Positions 23,801 to 36,699 of a DNA stretch of 64,000 nt are shown here, piece by piece (the first letter of the stretch is position 1; every line of letters begins with the position of its first letter). Source of the DNA: Gnetum montanum (Eukaryota; Streptophyta; Gnetopsida; Gnetales; Gnetaceae); NCBI GenBank assembly GCA_015680685.1, contig MNCI01017497.1, positions 296,664 through 360,663 of the forward strand. The letters run 5' to 3'. A program made the position numbers and the translations under genes. The notes below the pieces were generated by a model. It ran no database searches, was not told where the DNA came from, and was given only the letters and a program-made list of their open reading frames with translations.

Positions 23801-25064
23801 GAGGTGGACACCAACGGCTGCCCAATGGCATGGCATTATTCGTTACTGGGCACATATAATATCATCATCAATAACATTATTATGATGATGATATATTGCC
23901 GCTGTTGCTTTGGCCTTCTTTCATTTTTACTTGCCGAGTTGAGGTTGCCCTTCGTCCTCCATCTTCGTGATTCGTCCGATGCCAAGAGCACCAGCGTGCT
24001 TTGCTTTTAAGCGGCAACCTCGTCTTTCTTTTAGTTATTCCGTATATAAATTACTGACAACTTTGGTTAATTATTTATTGATCTCATTAACTTCGGACCC
24101 ACGCCAGGACATTTAATATAACTAAGTCTTGTTGGCTCAGACGGCGTCTAGACAATGCTCCGTTGGCAGATGACTTTTTCTGCCAAAGCAAGCTTGGGTT
24201 GGAAATATAGGCTGCACGTTGCCTGTTTTATACCATTTATTTTATTGTAAAGTTACTTTTGGCTGTGTACATTTAAGATGCAGAAATTCCAGCCTCAATG
24301 GGGTTTTCAAGCTCCTCTAAACGTAATTGATATAGACTATTGATGCAATGCCTAAGATACCGTAAATGAACATTAACGATATAAAAGGTGGATTTTCCTA
24401 GCTAAGAAACATTATGATAGAATTTTATTTATAAACGCTACCTTCAAGAAGTGGTGATTAAAAAATAAACCTAAATACCACGACCACTTAATAACAGTGA
24501 GCAAAGAGAAGGCAACTACATAAGCTCAAATATTGTTTGTTATTACATGCATTAATTTTTTTTAATTGTATTGTTACAATATTTATGATGTTTTGATGTG
24601 ATATAATGTAGTGTTGAATATTTAGCTGCATATATTTACAATGTAATCATTATAAACTATTGTTCATCTCCAATCATTTTATTGTTGTCCAATCATTTTA
24701 TTGTTGTTAATGTCCACCGTAATGTGTTTAACTTTCATCCCTATGCTATCTTCTTTTCCATTCTTTTTATGATTAAGAAATTCTCTTTGAGATGAGATAA
24801 AGATCCAAGAGCTTGCTTGTTGCTAAAGTTTTCTCATTTTTCTCTAGAATATATTCTTATGTTTTTCTAGTAATTTATTTTTATTGTTGCCACAAACGAT
24901 CTCAAACCTCGCAATTTTGATTTTCATATTGTTCATGGCAATAGTTAATAGTACATGTGGATGTCCATCGTAGTGCGTTTAGCTTTCAATCCCTGTGTTT
25001 TCTTATTCTGCATTCTCTGTTGTTCATTGTGATTAAGAAATTTTCCTAAGATAAACATCCAAGA
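23801..25064. other. intergenic, AT-rich, no gene seen
   Basis: Contains a short inverted repeat (ATCATCATCA paired with TGATGATGAT) around 23858-23896, a duplicated CCAATCATTTTATTGTTGT near 24670-24705, and at 24770-24930 a copy of the repeat that recurs at 25065 and 25246. No coding content recognised. Confidence 0.5.
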
Positions 25065-25394
25065 GTGATTGAGAAATTTTCCTAAGATAAACATCCAGGA
25101 GCCTACTTCTTGTTGGAGTTTTTCTCATTTTTCTCCAAGATATATTCTTGTGTTTTTCTATCAATTTACTTTTATTGTTGCCGTGAATGATCTCAAACCT
25201 CACAATTTTGGCTTTCTTTGTTGTTGTCATGAATGATTTGAAAATCAAAATTGAGGTTTGAGATCGTTCATGCCAATAGTAAAAATAAATTAATAGAAAA
25301 ACACAAGAATGTATCTTGGGAAAAAACAAGAAAACCCCAGCAATAAGCAAGCTCCTAGATCTTTATCTTAGCTCAAAGAGAATTTCTCAATCAC
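25065..25394. repeat. inverted repeat with about 147-bp arms
   Basis: Arm 25065-25210 and its reverse complement 25246-25394 are separated by 35 bases. The arms differ by scattered substitutions. A third, direct copy of the arm lies at about 24770-24930. A transcript across the pair would fold into a long hairpin. It may be a foldback or MITE-like element or two opposite insertions of one repeat. Confidence 0.8.
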
Positions 25395-26884
25395 AATGTA
25401 CAATAGATAATGGGAAAGAAGATAGCACAAGGATGAAAGCCAAACACACTCCTTCAAGGCTTATTTGTCATCATATTTGCAACGAGTGGAAAATTCAATT
25501 GTTAGAAAACCAAAAATCCTAGGTGGAACAACTTTAGCCTCAAATCCCAAGGGCCTCCGAGAAAGAAGATTTGAGGTACCCTAAACAGTCTAGCTAATCA
25601 CCCAAGGACCTAGAGAGTGTAAACAAGAGTAATCAAAATAAAAACTAATGCAGATCCGATTAAAATGAATGCACAAAAGAACACAAAATTATGCTAATTT
25701 GCACAACAAACGGAACTGTAAACTTTATTACAATAAAATATTAAAAATAAAGAGAGTTCAGACTATGTACAAATGGTGCCTGGGGGTGCAAAGGATGCAC
25801 TTTAATGGGGTTTGGAGTTTGTTGAAACCGGTAGCCTTAGATGCCATAATTAGCTCCACAATTTCTAAAACTACAACACTTTGCTGGTTTATTCACCAAA
25901 TTTGTAGTGTTGGTGGTACAAGGGGTAAGATGTGTAGGGGGTTTTGGACCATAAGGAAGAGGCATGCTAGGAGTTTTATGCCCAAGTTGCTTAGCATTGT
26001 CACGAAATCTCACATAATCTCAAGGGTTGAACAGTGGTCAAAAAGGTTGTAGGTTCCATGCTGGAAAATCTTCAAAAGCCTTGTGTTTGTGCTAAGTTTC
26101 CAAAGCTCTTGAATGCCAAAGTGGTGGAACCTTTTCATGGTGCTCAAGCTTGGTTTATATAGGTCTTATGACCATAATTTTGGCTACAAATTTCTATCCT
26201 AATTACTGACAAATTGATGTCATGTGTAGGTGTAGCATGTGTCTAAATCCAGCATGGTTTCTATTTATAGTAAGTTTTGATACCCTCAAGGTACCAAAAC
26301 CATTCCAGTTACTAAAAATAGTAAATGGGAATTTTACCCATGTTGGCTTCCTCCACCCACATTGGCCTTCCAGGGCAATGCTAGGGTTGCATGAGCAACT
26401 CTGAGACTATTAGAGAAACATTTGGTTGCAGGAGCAACACTGAGCTATAGGAGCAATGCTAGGCTATAGGAGCAATGCTAGGCTGCAAAGAGTAATGCTA
26501 GCCATATTGAAGTTAAACCCCCCAACACTGAACATCGGTGCCTCCATTGTAGCAAAGGTTGCAACCCCCACAAAACCCATGAAAATGCTAATTTTGGCAA
26601 TCCAAGAGGAATTTTTTACACCCCGAAGCATTTTTTAGCCCCAAAAGTTAATGTGAAATTAAATCTCATGGATTACAATCTTCACATCTTATAATGAGTT
26701 TTTAGCCTCAAGTTTTGTGGGAGAATACAGTTGTAATGCTAAGAGATTGCAACATGCATTTTCTAGGTGGTGTTTCAATATTTATAGTATGGGATGCACG
26801 TTCATAAGTATTGTTAACTAGATGTAAACTAAACATTAATAATAATAAATTGACTAGAGATGAATAATAGTTTACATTGATTAT
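25395..26884 (-). other. non-coding; possible LTR of an unidentified element (minus)
   Basis: On the minus strand a TATA-type box (CTATATAAA) lies at about 26164-26156, with a tandem array of about 20-bp units (AGGAGCAATGCTAGGCTAT) upstream of it at 26371-26502. This array-before-TATA layout resembles the gypsy LTRs of the window, but no LTR partner, primer site or terminal TG/CA could be fixed. Confidence 0.3.
26371..26502. repeat. tandem repeat, about 20 bp, four to six diverged units
   Basis: Units of the form GAGCAATGCTAGGCTATAG repeat head to tail, two of them nearly identical (26440-26480). Confidence 0.75.
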
Positions 26885-27721
26885 TGATAAGAAGTGAGGA
26901 ATCCCTATGCCCAACCATACGAATCACTAGTGTTCACTAAGTGATTTGGTCGAATTCCATAGACTTTACCTCTCTGAGTACACTTTGCCTAAATAGTGAA
27001 TTTAATGGACATGATTGTTGTCTTCTCAATTTCACTTGTAAAGTGCAAATGTATGGTTAAGTGTAACTGAGGCATATGATTTTTATCATTTTATATTTAT
27101 TATTTAAATCACCTAAGTGTTATAAATAATGTAATTAAATGTTTAATTAATCTAATAACTAACTAATAGTCTTAACATAAGCATCTGTTCCCATTAACGA
27201 TACACATCCTGAACCACATTGCAATGCTAATGGGATTACCAAACATTAATGTATGCTCAAAATGGTCATACTTATTTGTATTAATTAATCACTAATCAAT
27301 TAATTAATCAAATGCATTAAATTAAATTACTCTAATAATAAATCCATGAAGTAAACATTAAACTAATTCTAAGTGTTGCAAGGTTTATGAAGAAAGCTCA
27401 TCTTTACTATTATTCACACTAAGGTGCTTAGGTTCAGTGCTTAAATAAAGATCTATACACTTCTCACTCCTACTGTGGGCACTTAGAAAATATTCTAACT
27501 TTCAAATGAACAAAATGAAAAAGCTTTACTAGGATACTAAATAATGGATGCCATAAATGCAGCTAGTGAGTGTGTATTTATAGGCAAGACAAGACACTAC
27601 GTCAATGGGGTCACATCAATGCATCAAACCATGCATTGACATGACTGTGTCAATGGAATCATGTTGACAAGATCATGTCGATGACATCCTATTGATGCAC
27701 CTTGAGGAAGACACTTCATCC
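26885..27721 (-). repeat. 3' LTR of element E
   Basis: Alignable over its length with 39260-40076. It retains the TATA box (27582-27575) and the array of 14-bp units at about 27600-27705, and ends with TGATAAG (plus strand), a degraded TGATGAG. Confidence 0.88.
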
Positions 27722-27765
27722 TACCCCCACGATTGAATGAAAACTTGTACTCGAGTGAACAAAAG
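27722..27765 (-). promoter_or_regulatory. polypurine tract and extended element of E
   Basis: Sense strand GTGGGGGTAG against the LTR start, preceded by ACTCGAGTACAAG and TTTTCATTCA: the same block as at 6644 (A) and 48230-48270 (B). Confidence 0.75.
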
Positions 27766-27949
27766 GTGGAACAAGTTTCTTTACAAAATTTTGGGAAGGT
27801 ATGGAATTATTAACTAACTAACTAACATACAAATTAACACAAACAAACACTAAGTGCCCAAGTGTACTGATTTAGAATCATTACAAAATTTGATGTTCAT
27901 GACAACAAAATTGAACACTATGACAAAAATTGACAACACAACTCCTCTG
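27766..27949 (-). other. non-coding 3' spacer of element E
   Basis: Collinear with 6686-6850 of element A and bounded upstream by the conserved pyrimidine tract ending in AG (sense, 27980-27954). No gene. Confidence 0.5.
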
Positions 27950-30815
27950 GCAACTCAAAGATGAGAAGAAAATAAAATGGTCCCAAGCGATGGGGGTTTT
28001 TGAGGTTTCGAAAGACCTTCTCCTACCTTTAGTGCACATGGCTATTGTGGCTAAGGTTGTTCAGTTGCAGCTACAACTTCTAGTGAAAGACAAAAAGCAT
28101 CTAGTAATGCTTTCATCTTCTCCTCCTTACTCCTAGGATTATACATGGTCCACATAGCATCACCAATGTGGGCCAATATGGAAACATCCTAATAATAGGG
28201 CATTGCAAGGAATAGCTCCTCAACGTTGATAAACTAGGTGGTGAATTGTTTGTGTTCAATGCCAAACACCCTAATTGCATTTTGTAGTTCTTAGTAGTCA
28301 TTCATTCTTTTGGCTAGGTTCTTTACTATTGATCTTTAATTAGGGAACTTCACCTTGAGAACGTTGAGTTTAACATTAGCTATTGCTAACTTATATTTTG
28401 TTTCTTTGTGGTACTTGGACTCAGCCTCATACAAAAGATACAAGCTACCACTTATTTCTCCAATTTTGACCTCAGCCTTCTGCTAATTAGCATTGCCAGG
28501 TTTGAGTAATAAAGGTTGGCAAGCTCCATGAACTCTGTCATCTCCTTAATCTATAGCTCCTTGAGGTGAATTTCAACTTTTTTGTACTTATTTAGGTCAT
28601 CAAAGATGGGCTACCATACATCACCTCCTTGTAGGAGCTATTGGAGGGCCTCATTCACCTTCGCCTTCGCTAGTTAGATATGTTTTTTATTTATCTCGTT
28701 TTGTAAGCCAATGTGGTCCCTATAATGGTTCTTGAACCTTTCAAATTTGAGGGCCTCATTTTTCCAGGAAATAATTTCAACTACAAATATTTGGAAGGGC
28801 ATGCATCTCCTTTATCAAGAGATTTTGATTTTTTATAACCAACCTCCTCAATTCAGTGTTTACCTAGGCAAGCTACTCCTGCTATTGTTGGATGAATTCT
28901 ACCATTTGATCCTTTTGTATCTCGACATTTTGCAGGCGATGGTTCTTCTAGGTCATTTTGACATTCTACTAGAGAACTTTTAACAAGTCCTTTTGAATGT
29001 TGTATGTAGTGGCATCTACTAAGGACTGATAAAAAATTACTAACTTCTTCGTGTACTTAGCCTCCAAAAGTTTTGTCTGAAGTTATTGAAAAGCTTCATC
29101 TCATGCTATTTTTTGGCTGAGTATGGTGGGATCAACAAGGTGGGCTTTCAATTTTGCAACTTCAGTAACTAATTGCCAATTCTACTCTATGGCTATCTCA
29201 AGTTGGGCATTGGTAATGAGCACCTTGCCCCTAGCCTCAAGTAGTTCTGATTAGTTTACTAAAATGGTTTTGGGATATCAAAGATATCTGAAATCGGTTA
29301 CTCAATTCCTACCAATTAGTCCAACAACTCCTCATGCTAGGCTACATTGAATTTTCCACTTCCTACTCTTGCATACACCTACACATCTTTGAGTGTAGCA
29401 ACATCTGGTACAAATGTTGTAGGGGCATTAAGTGCATCAACCACTCTATTAGTGACCACCTCTACTACCATTTCCTGCCGTTGGTGCTACATTACCAGAA
29501 CAATTGCTCCCTCACCCTCCTCCAAGTACACCAAAAAGGTAGCAACATTTCCAAAGATTTTTGGGAATTGTTCTTGTTGAGAGAGGGACATTGTTACCTC
29601 TCGAGAACTAGGATTTGATCTTGTAGGCACTTGCATTCTTTGAGTAGAAAACATTGGCTTCGAACCCTCCATCATGTTGATTGGTCATGCCACCTTACTG
29701 AGATGACTCAATGCTAGCCTATAGACAAAGGGTTTACCACTACTCGGTCCTACTTGTTGTTGTTGTAAGAGTTGCTCATGGAGTTCCCACATGCACTCAA
29801 CTATAACACTAGACTTTAGCATTGATTATTCATGAGTGGATAGTGGTGGCGACTACTCCTCTTCTGTCACCTTGGTAGGCAATTTATCCTTCATCATTTT
29901 CACCTAAGAGGTAGTAGGAGCATGTCTAATGTTATCATTGGAATAGTGGGCTATTTCTCCCCTTTTGCATAATTTTTGAATGAGACATGGAAGGGGACTA
30001 CTTTTCTCCCACGTTCATTTTTTTGAATCACGTCTCTATCTTAAGGTAAATCATCTATGGAAGTTTGACAAGAAATTTTTTGCTCAAAGTGATGCACGCA
30101 TAGGCAGAGAAGGCTATCATCTTGCTAAGCTTCATCGTCGGATTAAGGTGGTAGGAATCCATCTTAAATTATGCACTCTTTGCTGTTGTAAGTGCATTGT
30201 ACTCCTTATCATCAACTTCATAATAGCACTGGACCCACTCCTTTTTAACCTTTAGGTCCACTTGCATTGAAATTTTTGCCAAGGTTGACCTAGTTTTTGG
30301 CAACCCAAGGACCTTAGAAATGGCCTTCATTAAGTAGGACATAGAAATGTTCTTAATCTTCATGGTGGCATCACCTTGCCTATTATTCTAGATGAGATAG
30401 GTTTATCCCATGTACCATTCTCCACTAGAAGTGAGAATGGGCCATAGGGGAGAAGTTTGAACTGGAGCTTTGACATCTAGGGCAAAGTCCAAAAAAATCC
30501 AAAGTTTAGTTTAGGGAGAAGTGCTTTTTAGATCTCCTTGGACCCAATTTGCCTCAAGCAAGCCTCTATCAAAGTGACCTAAAAGTTTGGGCTTGTTTTG
30601 GGTGTCTCATGTTGGTTGGATTGCTCTATTTTAGCTTTTGGAATCCATCAAATAAATTCCACTTTAGGGTCCTCCTAAAGAGGTCCTGTTACATGTGTCT
30701 TGGCTACCTACTCCTCAAGTAGCTCCACTTCCTAGCCTCTTCTAGTTCTAGGCCATTTGTCCCTTGGTTGGGATGGTCCTGCTTCCTGCAGACACTTAGG
30801 TCTTGGTGCCATATG
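27950..30815 (-). pseudogene. extra ORF of element E: decayed coiled-coil protein of unknown function
   Basis: Sense (minus) reading starts at ATG 30812 with MAPRPKCLQEAGPSQPRDKW, a typical start of plant transposon-borne proteins, and continues for about 940 codons through many stops and frameshifts. Recognisable stretches include MKIKNISMSYLMKAISKVLG (30363 down, 64 codons open) and a C-terminal half (about 29200-28300) with long Leu/Glu/Lys/Gln-rich heptad-like runs, suggesting a coiled coil. It sits between integrase and the 3' LTR, the position of env-like or other additional ORFs in Athila and Tat elements. I see no signal peptide or membrane span, so an envelope role is not supported. 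It could be a captured host gene or an element protein. Confidence 0.55.
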
Positions 30816-30829
30816 TAATCACAACATGA

Positions 30830-31470
30830 TCAAGGATTAGTGTTTGGTGTGTAACTTTGGAACACTTCGGTACCTTATCTCTTGGATTAGCCACACTTGG
30901 CTAAGTTGCGATCATGGCAGATTAATCATTTTAAGGTTATATTATTATTATTATTTTTAATCAGATTGCTAGCAGAGTTTGGTGGAAAATGTTTAATGTT
31001 CATTAATTAGTGACTTTAATATTATTCTATTAGTTAAACATTGTGGAAGTTAGAAAATTTCCAAAAAGAAATTTGTCAGAAACCTAAGGTTTGTGGCCCC
31101 CACAATGTAGAGCTCATCTTTAGTAGCTATAGGAACAAAGAATGAGGTTAATCAGACAAGTGATGTGAAAGTTATGGGCTTTGGAAGGTTTTGAGCTTTG
31201 AAAACTACAAAAATCTCCTTCACTGTTTGGAAGCAAATGACAAAAATTTTCAAAGTCTTGTGCTATATTTATAGGATTTTATGGCTGTGTTGACAAGATC
31301 TCATATATGGGGTTGCATCGATGCAAGGGACTATGTTGATGAGATCCCACCGATGCAACCAAAAGACAAACATTTTTCTTTGAAAATTTGAGGAAAAATA
31401 AAGAGTTTTTGCATAAAATTGAAGTTCATAGAGACCTAGAAATGCCATCAACATGAAGAAATACTCAAAC
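30830..31470 (-). promoter_or_regulatory. LTR-like promoter upstream of the extra ORF in element E
   Basis: On the minus strand: an array with GCATCGATGC and GATGAGATC-type units (about 31380-31290), then CCTATAAATATAGC (31276-31262), then further down an AAAGATGAGCTC motif like the polyadenylation-region motif of the window's LTRs, then after about 430 bases the ATG of the extra ORF. The layout equals that of the E LTR but the sequence is diverged. LTR edges could not be fixed. Confidence 0.45.
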
Positions 31471-32880
31471 AAGGCTAACTATTCCACAAAAAGGAGATTT
31501 TATTGGGAGAATGATTGGAGAAAACTTTAAAAAGGAGTGCAAAACTAGACATAATCAACATGGGGCATGAATGGTTTGAATGCAAAAATGTTGAAGGGAT
31601 GAGGAACTTAACTAGCCTAACTAAGGAGTATATAAGTGGGTCCTCCCCATAGCAGGTGTATGCCCTTAATGCCCTTGCATGCCTCAAACCAAGGAGTCCA
31701 TGGGCCCCATGGGTGATGAATGATTATGGAAGGTTAAGGACTAAATCCCGTAAGAAACTATCTAAGAATTTTGACAAATCAAACTAAGACATCAAATAAG
31801 ACATGAAAAATGGTAGTTAGGTGAGTTATGGGAAGCATAGGTGGATGAGGTAAAGAGTGGAATGGAGTCTCATATTGTGGTCATAAGAAGTCCCTTGTGG
31901 ATTTTGTGGTTAATATGACCTAATAAAATCCATCCTTAGTTTGAATTAAAACCAACCACTTTCAATGACTTCACATTAACACTCTAAGATTAGTCCACCC
32001 CCTTAAGGTACAAGAATATCCCCATAGATCAATCACCATTCCTAAAAGATAAGAAAAGAGAAGTAGGAAGTGAGATGGACCTTAGTTAGAGGGGACCTTC
32101 AGGCATGGGTAACATGTCTTTCTAGTCCCATACTTAATGCTTGTAGCCTATTATTTTGTCTAAGGGGTGTGCTTTGAATTTCCATTATTGTATTGTGCTT
32201 TTTTTTTTTGTGTTTTCTATTTTTTTTTATGGGAACCACACCATGAAAATGCTTTTAGCTTCGTATTATTAGTCGATACTGGATTGGTGAGAAATCCTTG
32301 GAAATAGTCATGCATCCAAGAGGGTAGGCAAGTACAAAGAGCATCAAATCCCTCTTAAAGTCACACCCTTTTCTATCCATTTAATCCTTCCCAAGTTTGG
32401 AAACTACCAAGGTCACAAGTTTGTTATAAGTTTCATTTAAGAAGGGACCACATATTTTTGAAACAAGGGAACACCATAAAGTTTTGTGAATGGGTGGATG
32501 ACATGGACTCACTGCCTATTATCATGAAAAAGAAACCATGTCGTAGTTATCAATACCAAAATTTAAAGATAGAATCCAGACATTAGCAATCAAATAACAT
32601 TATAGTACAAACCACCATCAATTAATAACTACATTTTCACTTAATCCTAGTGGCAATAAAGAAAAACAAAACAAACATAAGAAAAGCATTAGAAAAATTC
32701 AAATCAAATAAAGTAAACCATAGAAGAAATTGTAAAATATTTAAGAAAGAGAAAAAAAATGTACTAAAGATGGTATAAAAAAAATTGTGAAAAAGATAAA
32801 AAATGAAAAATTGAGGAGCCACTTTGATTGATTAGCATGAATGTCCATCTCTCCTATGATTGAATTGGAAGGCAGAGATC
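31471..32880 (-). other. post-pol non-coding region of element E
   Basis: Collinear with 46340-47680 of element B (shared blocks around GGGGAGGACCCACT and the segment near 32050-32190). No protein recognised. Confidence 0.6.
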
Positions 32881-32899
32881 CAAAAAATTAAGCATGCAT

Positions 32900-34100
32900 G
32901 TCCATCTGTTGAGGTGTTCTGGTCATTGGTTGTCTTAGGCTCATGGAAAAGTTTTATTTGTTACATGTTGACCAACAATTTCTTGTTTGGGCTTTTAGGT
33001 TTGTAAATTAACATGGCCCTAGAAGAAGATCTTTTATAGATAATATAAGGCCCCTCCCACAATGTTTGGAAGTTGGTTCTTTGTGGTACGTGTGTGGGGT
33101 TATAGTATAGGATCCTATCTCCTAGTTGAAATTTTACTTTCCTTATTTTAAGGTCATGTCATTTTCTGTTGAATGCCTTGTGCAACTTGTTAGATAAAAA
33201 GGCTACTAATTGGTTCTCATCTAGCTAGTTGAGGTTCATTAATCTTTCTTTTTGTGCTAGACTTAGGTTAAGGCCAAGGTTACAAGCTATTAATAGTATA
33301 CAAAGCTTTGCTTGGATGGGAAGAGTTGGTAACTTTCTATACACAAGATCATAAGGAGAGTAACCAATAGGAAGTTTCCAATTGGAGTGGTAGGCCCAAA
33401 GGGAATTGTTGAGTTTCATGCTTCAATCCCTCCTATATTTACTAATGGTTCTTGCTAGTATTTTCATTATTTTTCCTATTTGTAACCTTAGCTTGACCAT
33501 TGGCTTGGGAGTGGTATGATGTTGTCAATTTATATTCAACCCCTAAGTGTTGCATGAGCTTCTGAAAGGTAGTCCCTATGAAATGAATACCATTATCAAA
33601 AATAAGTACACATGGCACCCCAAACCTTTTTACAACATACTATTGTACAAACCGAGTAGTCATAAAAGATGTGCAATCTGTGACAACTGTAGCTTCTACC
33701 ATTTTATATAATAGTCAATAGCAACTATGATGTATGCCTTTCTATTCAACATGGGTGTGATGGGATCCATAAAGTCAATGCCCCAAATATCAAAGGGTTC
33801 CAATGGTTGGATCCACTATTGAGGTTCCTCCATACAAGCGGTCATTCCACCATCACATTGGTAGCATTCACAGGAGTGGACAAAGTGGTGAGCATCCCTA
33901 AAAGGTGTTGGCCAATAATACCTTGCCATGAGGATCTTAATGGCCATGCGTCTCCCAGCATAGTGGTCCTCACAAGGGCCCTCGTAAACATCTTGAAGAA
34001 TGCATAGTTGATTAGCATTAGGAACACACCAATGAACCAGGCCATTGATGTACACCTTGTAAAGGTGTTCATTGATTTCCATGAAGCATCTCTCCTGGTG
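32900..34100 (-). pseudogene. element E integrase (broken, full length)
   Basis: Zinc-binding end and core at 34082-33816 (ARYYWPTPF, CECYQCDGG), a core continuing in other frames to about 33540, and the C-terminal part at 33419-33225 (LWAYHSNWKLPIGYSPYDLVY) reaching to about 32900. This last part shows what is missing from A, B and C. Stops and frameshifts are frequent. Confidence 0.85.
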
Positions 34101-34254
34101 AAGAAACTATTGTTTCTTCTTATGATCCAACGCTTATGGTATCTCTTGAGTGAGAAGATATATGAGAATGTGATAATGGCAATTAGGTTCAGTGGCCATT
34201 TGTTCAGTTATAGCCTTGGCAAAGAGAAGTTCATCCAAAAACTGATCTGAGAGT

Positions 34255-35900
34255 GAGCTCTCCTCCTCTTTGTTGTTCCATCACAACTGAGACAAGTGGT
34301 TAGCAACCATGTTTTTTGTTCCCTTTTGATCTACCATTGTAAGATCAAATTCCTATAAGATCACCAACCACCATATGACATAGGGGCTCACCATTGGTTT
34401 ATTCATTAGGAACTAGATTGCATTATGATCTATGTACATGAACATCTTGTACCCAAGCAAATAGTGCTTGAATTTCTTCAAGGTGAACACCACTACCATT
34501 AATTCTTTTTCTATTGTGGTGTCATTTAGTTGTGTACCCACAATGCTTTTGCTCACACAGTGGATGTAGTAGGTATGTTTTTAATCATCCAACTATGTGA
34601 GCATGGCTTCCAAGGCATAATTTGATGCATCTGTCATTATATAAAAGGACCTAGACCAATCAGGTGCTCCTAGAATTGAAGTTTTCACAAGCTTATCTTT
34701 GAGTTACTACAATGCATATTCGCATTCCTTGGTCTAGAAAAATGAAGCATCCTTCTTTGTTAGCTTCATCAATAGTTTAATGATCTTAGAGAAATTCTTA
34801 ATGAATTGCTGATAGTAGCAAGTGTCTCAAAGGAATGACCTTAAATCTTTGAAAATTTCTAGCTATTTGGTAATTCCTTGGATGACCTTATTTTTTTAGG
34901 ATCCACCTCGATCTTGTTTTCTAAAATTTTGTGCCCCAACATAATGCCATCCTAGACCATCAAATGGCTTTTTTGCTAGTTGAGCCTAAGGTTTTTCTCC
35001 ACACACCTTTTTAGCACTTACTCAAGATGGTCTAGGGCTTACTTAAATGTAGCCCCATAGGTGGAGAAGTCATCCATGAAGACTTCTACCCCACCACCAA
35101 TTTGCTATTGAAAGATGATTAGGACAAGGTGTTGGAATGTGATAAGGACATTGAAAATGACAAAAGGCATGTTTCTATATGTAAAAGTTCCCCAAGAACT
35201 TGTGAATGTAGTTTTGGCTTGATCTTTTGGTGTGATCTGAATTTGGTTATAGATAGTATAACCATCCAAAAAGTTGTAGTAGTAATGCCTAGAAATGGTG
35301 TCTGACACTTGGTCCACAAATGGTAATGGAAAATAATCCTTATATGTTGCCATGTTCAATAGCTTGAAATCAATGTAGACCCTCCATTTGCCATCCTTCT
35401 TTGGCACTATCACAAGTGGGCTAACTCACTTACTATTCACAATTGGATAGATGAATCCTACCTTGAGGAGTTGTTCAGTCTTCTCTTTTACGATTTGCTT
35501 CAATTTGGGGTTCAATCGTCATTGTGGCTGCCTCTTTGGCTTGATGGAAGAATCTGTGTAGATGTAGTGTTGGCATATCCTAAGATCAATTCTAGTGAGT
35601 TCAAGATATGACCAAGGAAAGTTTGTTGACCATTTTTTAACCACCTTCAACAAATTTTTTTTTATGTAGGAGCAAGGTTGACATTGATGATAATCGACTT
35701 TCCATTTTTCAAAAAAACATATTCCATTCTGGCTGATAGAGTTTTCAACTCAAGGGGCTCATGTTTAAAGCTCTCATGGATCTCCAATTCTCCCCAATTG
35801 GTATTATCAGGTTCATTGGAGAGTTGGTGATGGATTTATTCCATCTCATCCATGCCTTCAATGTAGGTGCTTGTAAGGCTCTCAATTGATTCCATGCATA
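34255..35900 (-). pseudogene. element E reverse transcriptase and RNase H (broken)
   Basis: RT palm in the frame 35413-35105 (MIVPKKDGKWRVYIDFKLLN, FLDGYTIYNQIQITPKDQAK) and an intact catalytic FMDD at 35080-35066. RNase H follows at about 34700-34260 in a decayed state. RNase H and RT are separated by frame breaks. Confidence 0.85.
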
Positions 35901-36000
35901 TTATTGAATTGCATTCTGCATCAGCTATCAGCCATTGGGTACCCTCTTGTTTTGTAGCTACTATGTACAGGCACCTTTGGATTTTTGTCACTTTAATACA

Positions 36001-36560
36001 TTATCTATATGCTATGATAGATGTGCTTTTCATGGTCCATAATTTTTGCACACAGCTGCACCCTGTGTCACTGTACGCGATGCATGGAATGTGCTTCCTC
36101 TCGATCTTTCCAAATTCAATTTCCTTGAAAATTTCCAAGGATAGGTCTTGCATTCCTAGTTGTGCATTAATTATGCTTAACCAATCCCTCCTCATGATGA
36201 TTGGAAAGTTCCCCTTGTAGTTATCTCCATGAATCACTAGGAAGTCAGTAGGGTAGGACCACCCACAGATGGTGATCACAATGTCTTTTATCAATCCTAA
36301 GGGAATGGTGATGGACTGATCTACCAACTCAAGACAAATGTTGCTCTTCTTAAGAGGAGGTAGGTTTCAGGGTTTTTAAATTTCATGGGAGATCAAATTC
36401 ACATAAAAACATTAGTCCAAAAGAGCCTTACAAGGCTCATTGTTAGTGATTTTCATTAAATTACGGGGCTCCCAAGATCAGATATTTTCCTGGGAAGGTG
36501 GCCAACCTTAATCTAATATGTGATAGCATGGATTAACATTATAGTGTGGACCTTGGGAGG
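36001..36560 (-). pseudogene. element E aspartic protease (active site destroyed)
   Basis: The frame 36327-36001 holds the second half (SITIPLGLIKD, GNFPIIMRRDWLS). The first half lies at 36550-36380; there the active-site DSG is replaced by Asp-stop-Cys (about 36420-36408), so this copy cannot cleave. Confidence 0.82.
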
Positions 36561-36699
36561 CATTTGGTTTGAAGGGCTCTCGATTGATGTAGTAGAGGAT
36601 GAGGAAGAAGTAGGATCATTAGTCACAGGTATTTGTGAGGGCTTAAAAGGACTATTGGTTTGGAAGAAAGGCCCTTTTCAAGGTTTATTTTTTTAATTG

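Noticed and set aside
28113-30363. Separate small genes at 28732, 29334, 29980 and on the minus strand
   Set aside because: They are shadows or fragments of one decayed minus-strand ORF starting at 30812.
27950-30815. Envelope protein of a plant retrovirus-like element
   Set aside because: Position fits, but no signal peptide, membrane span or glycoprotein features are visible; the C-terminal half looks coiled-coil.
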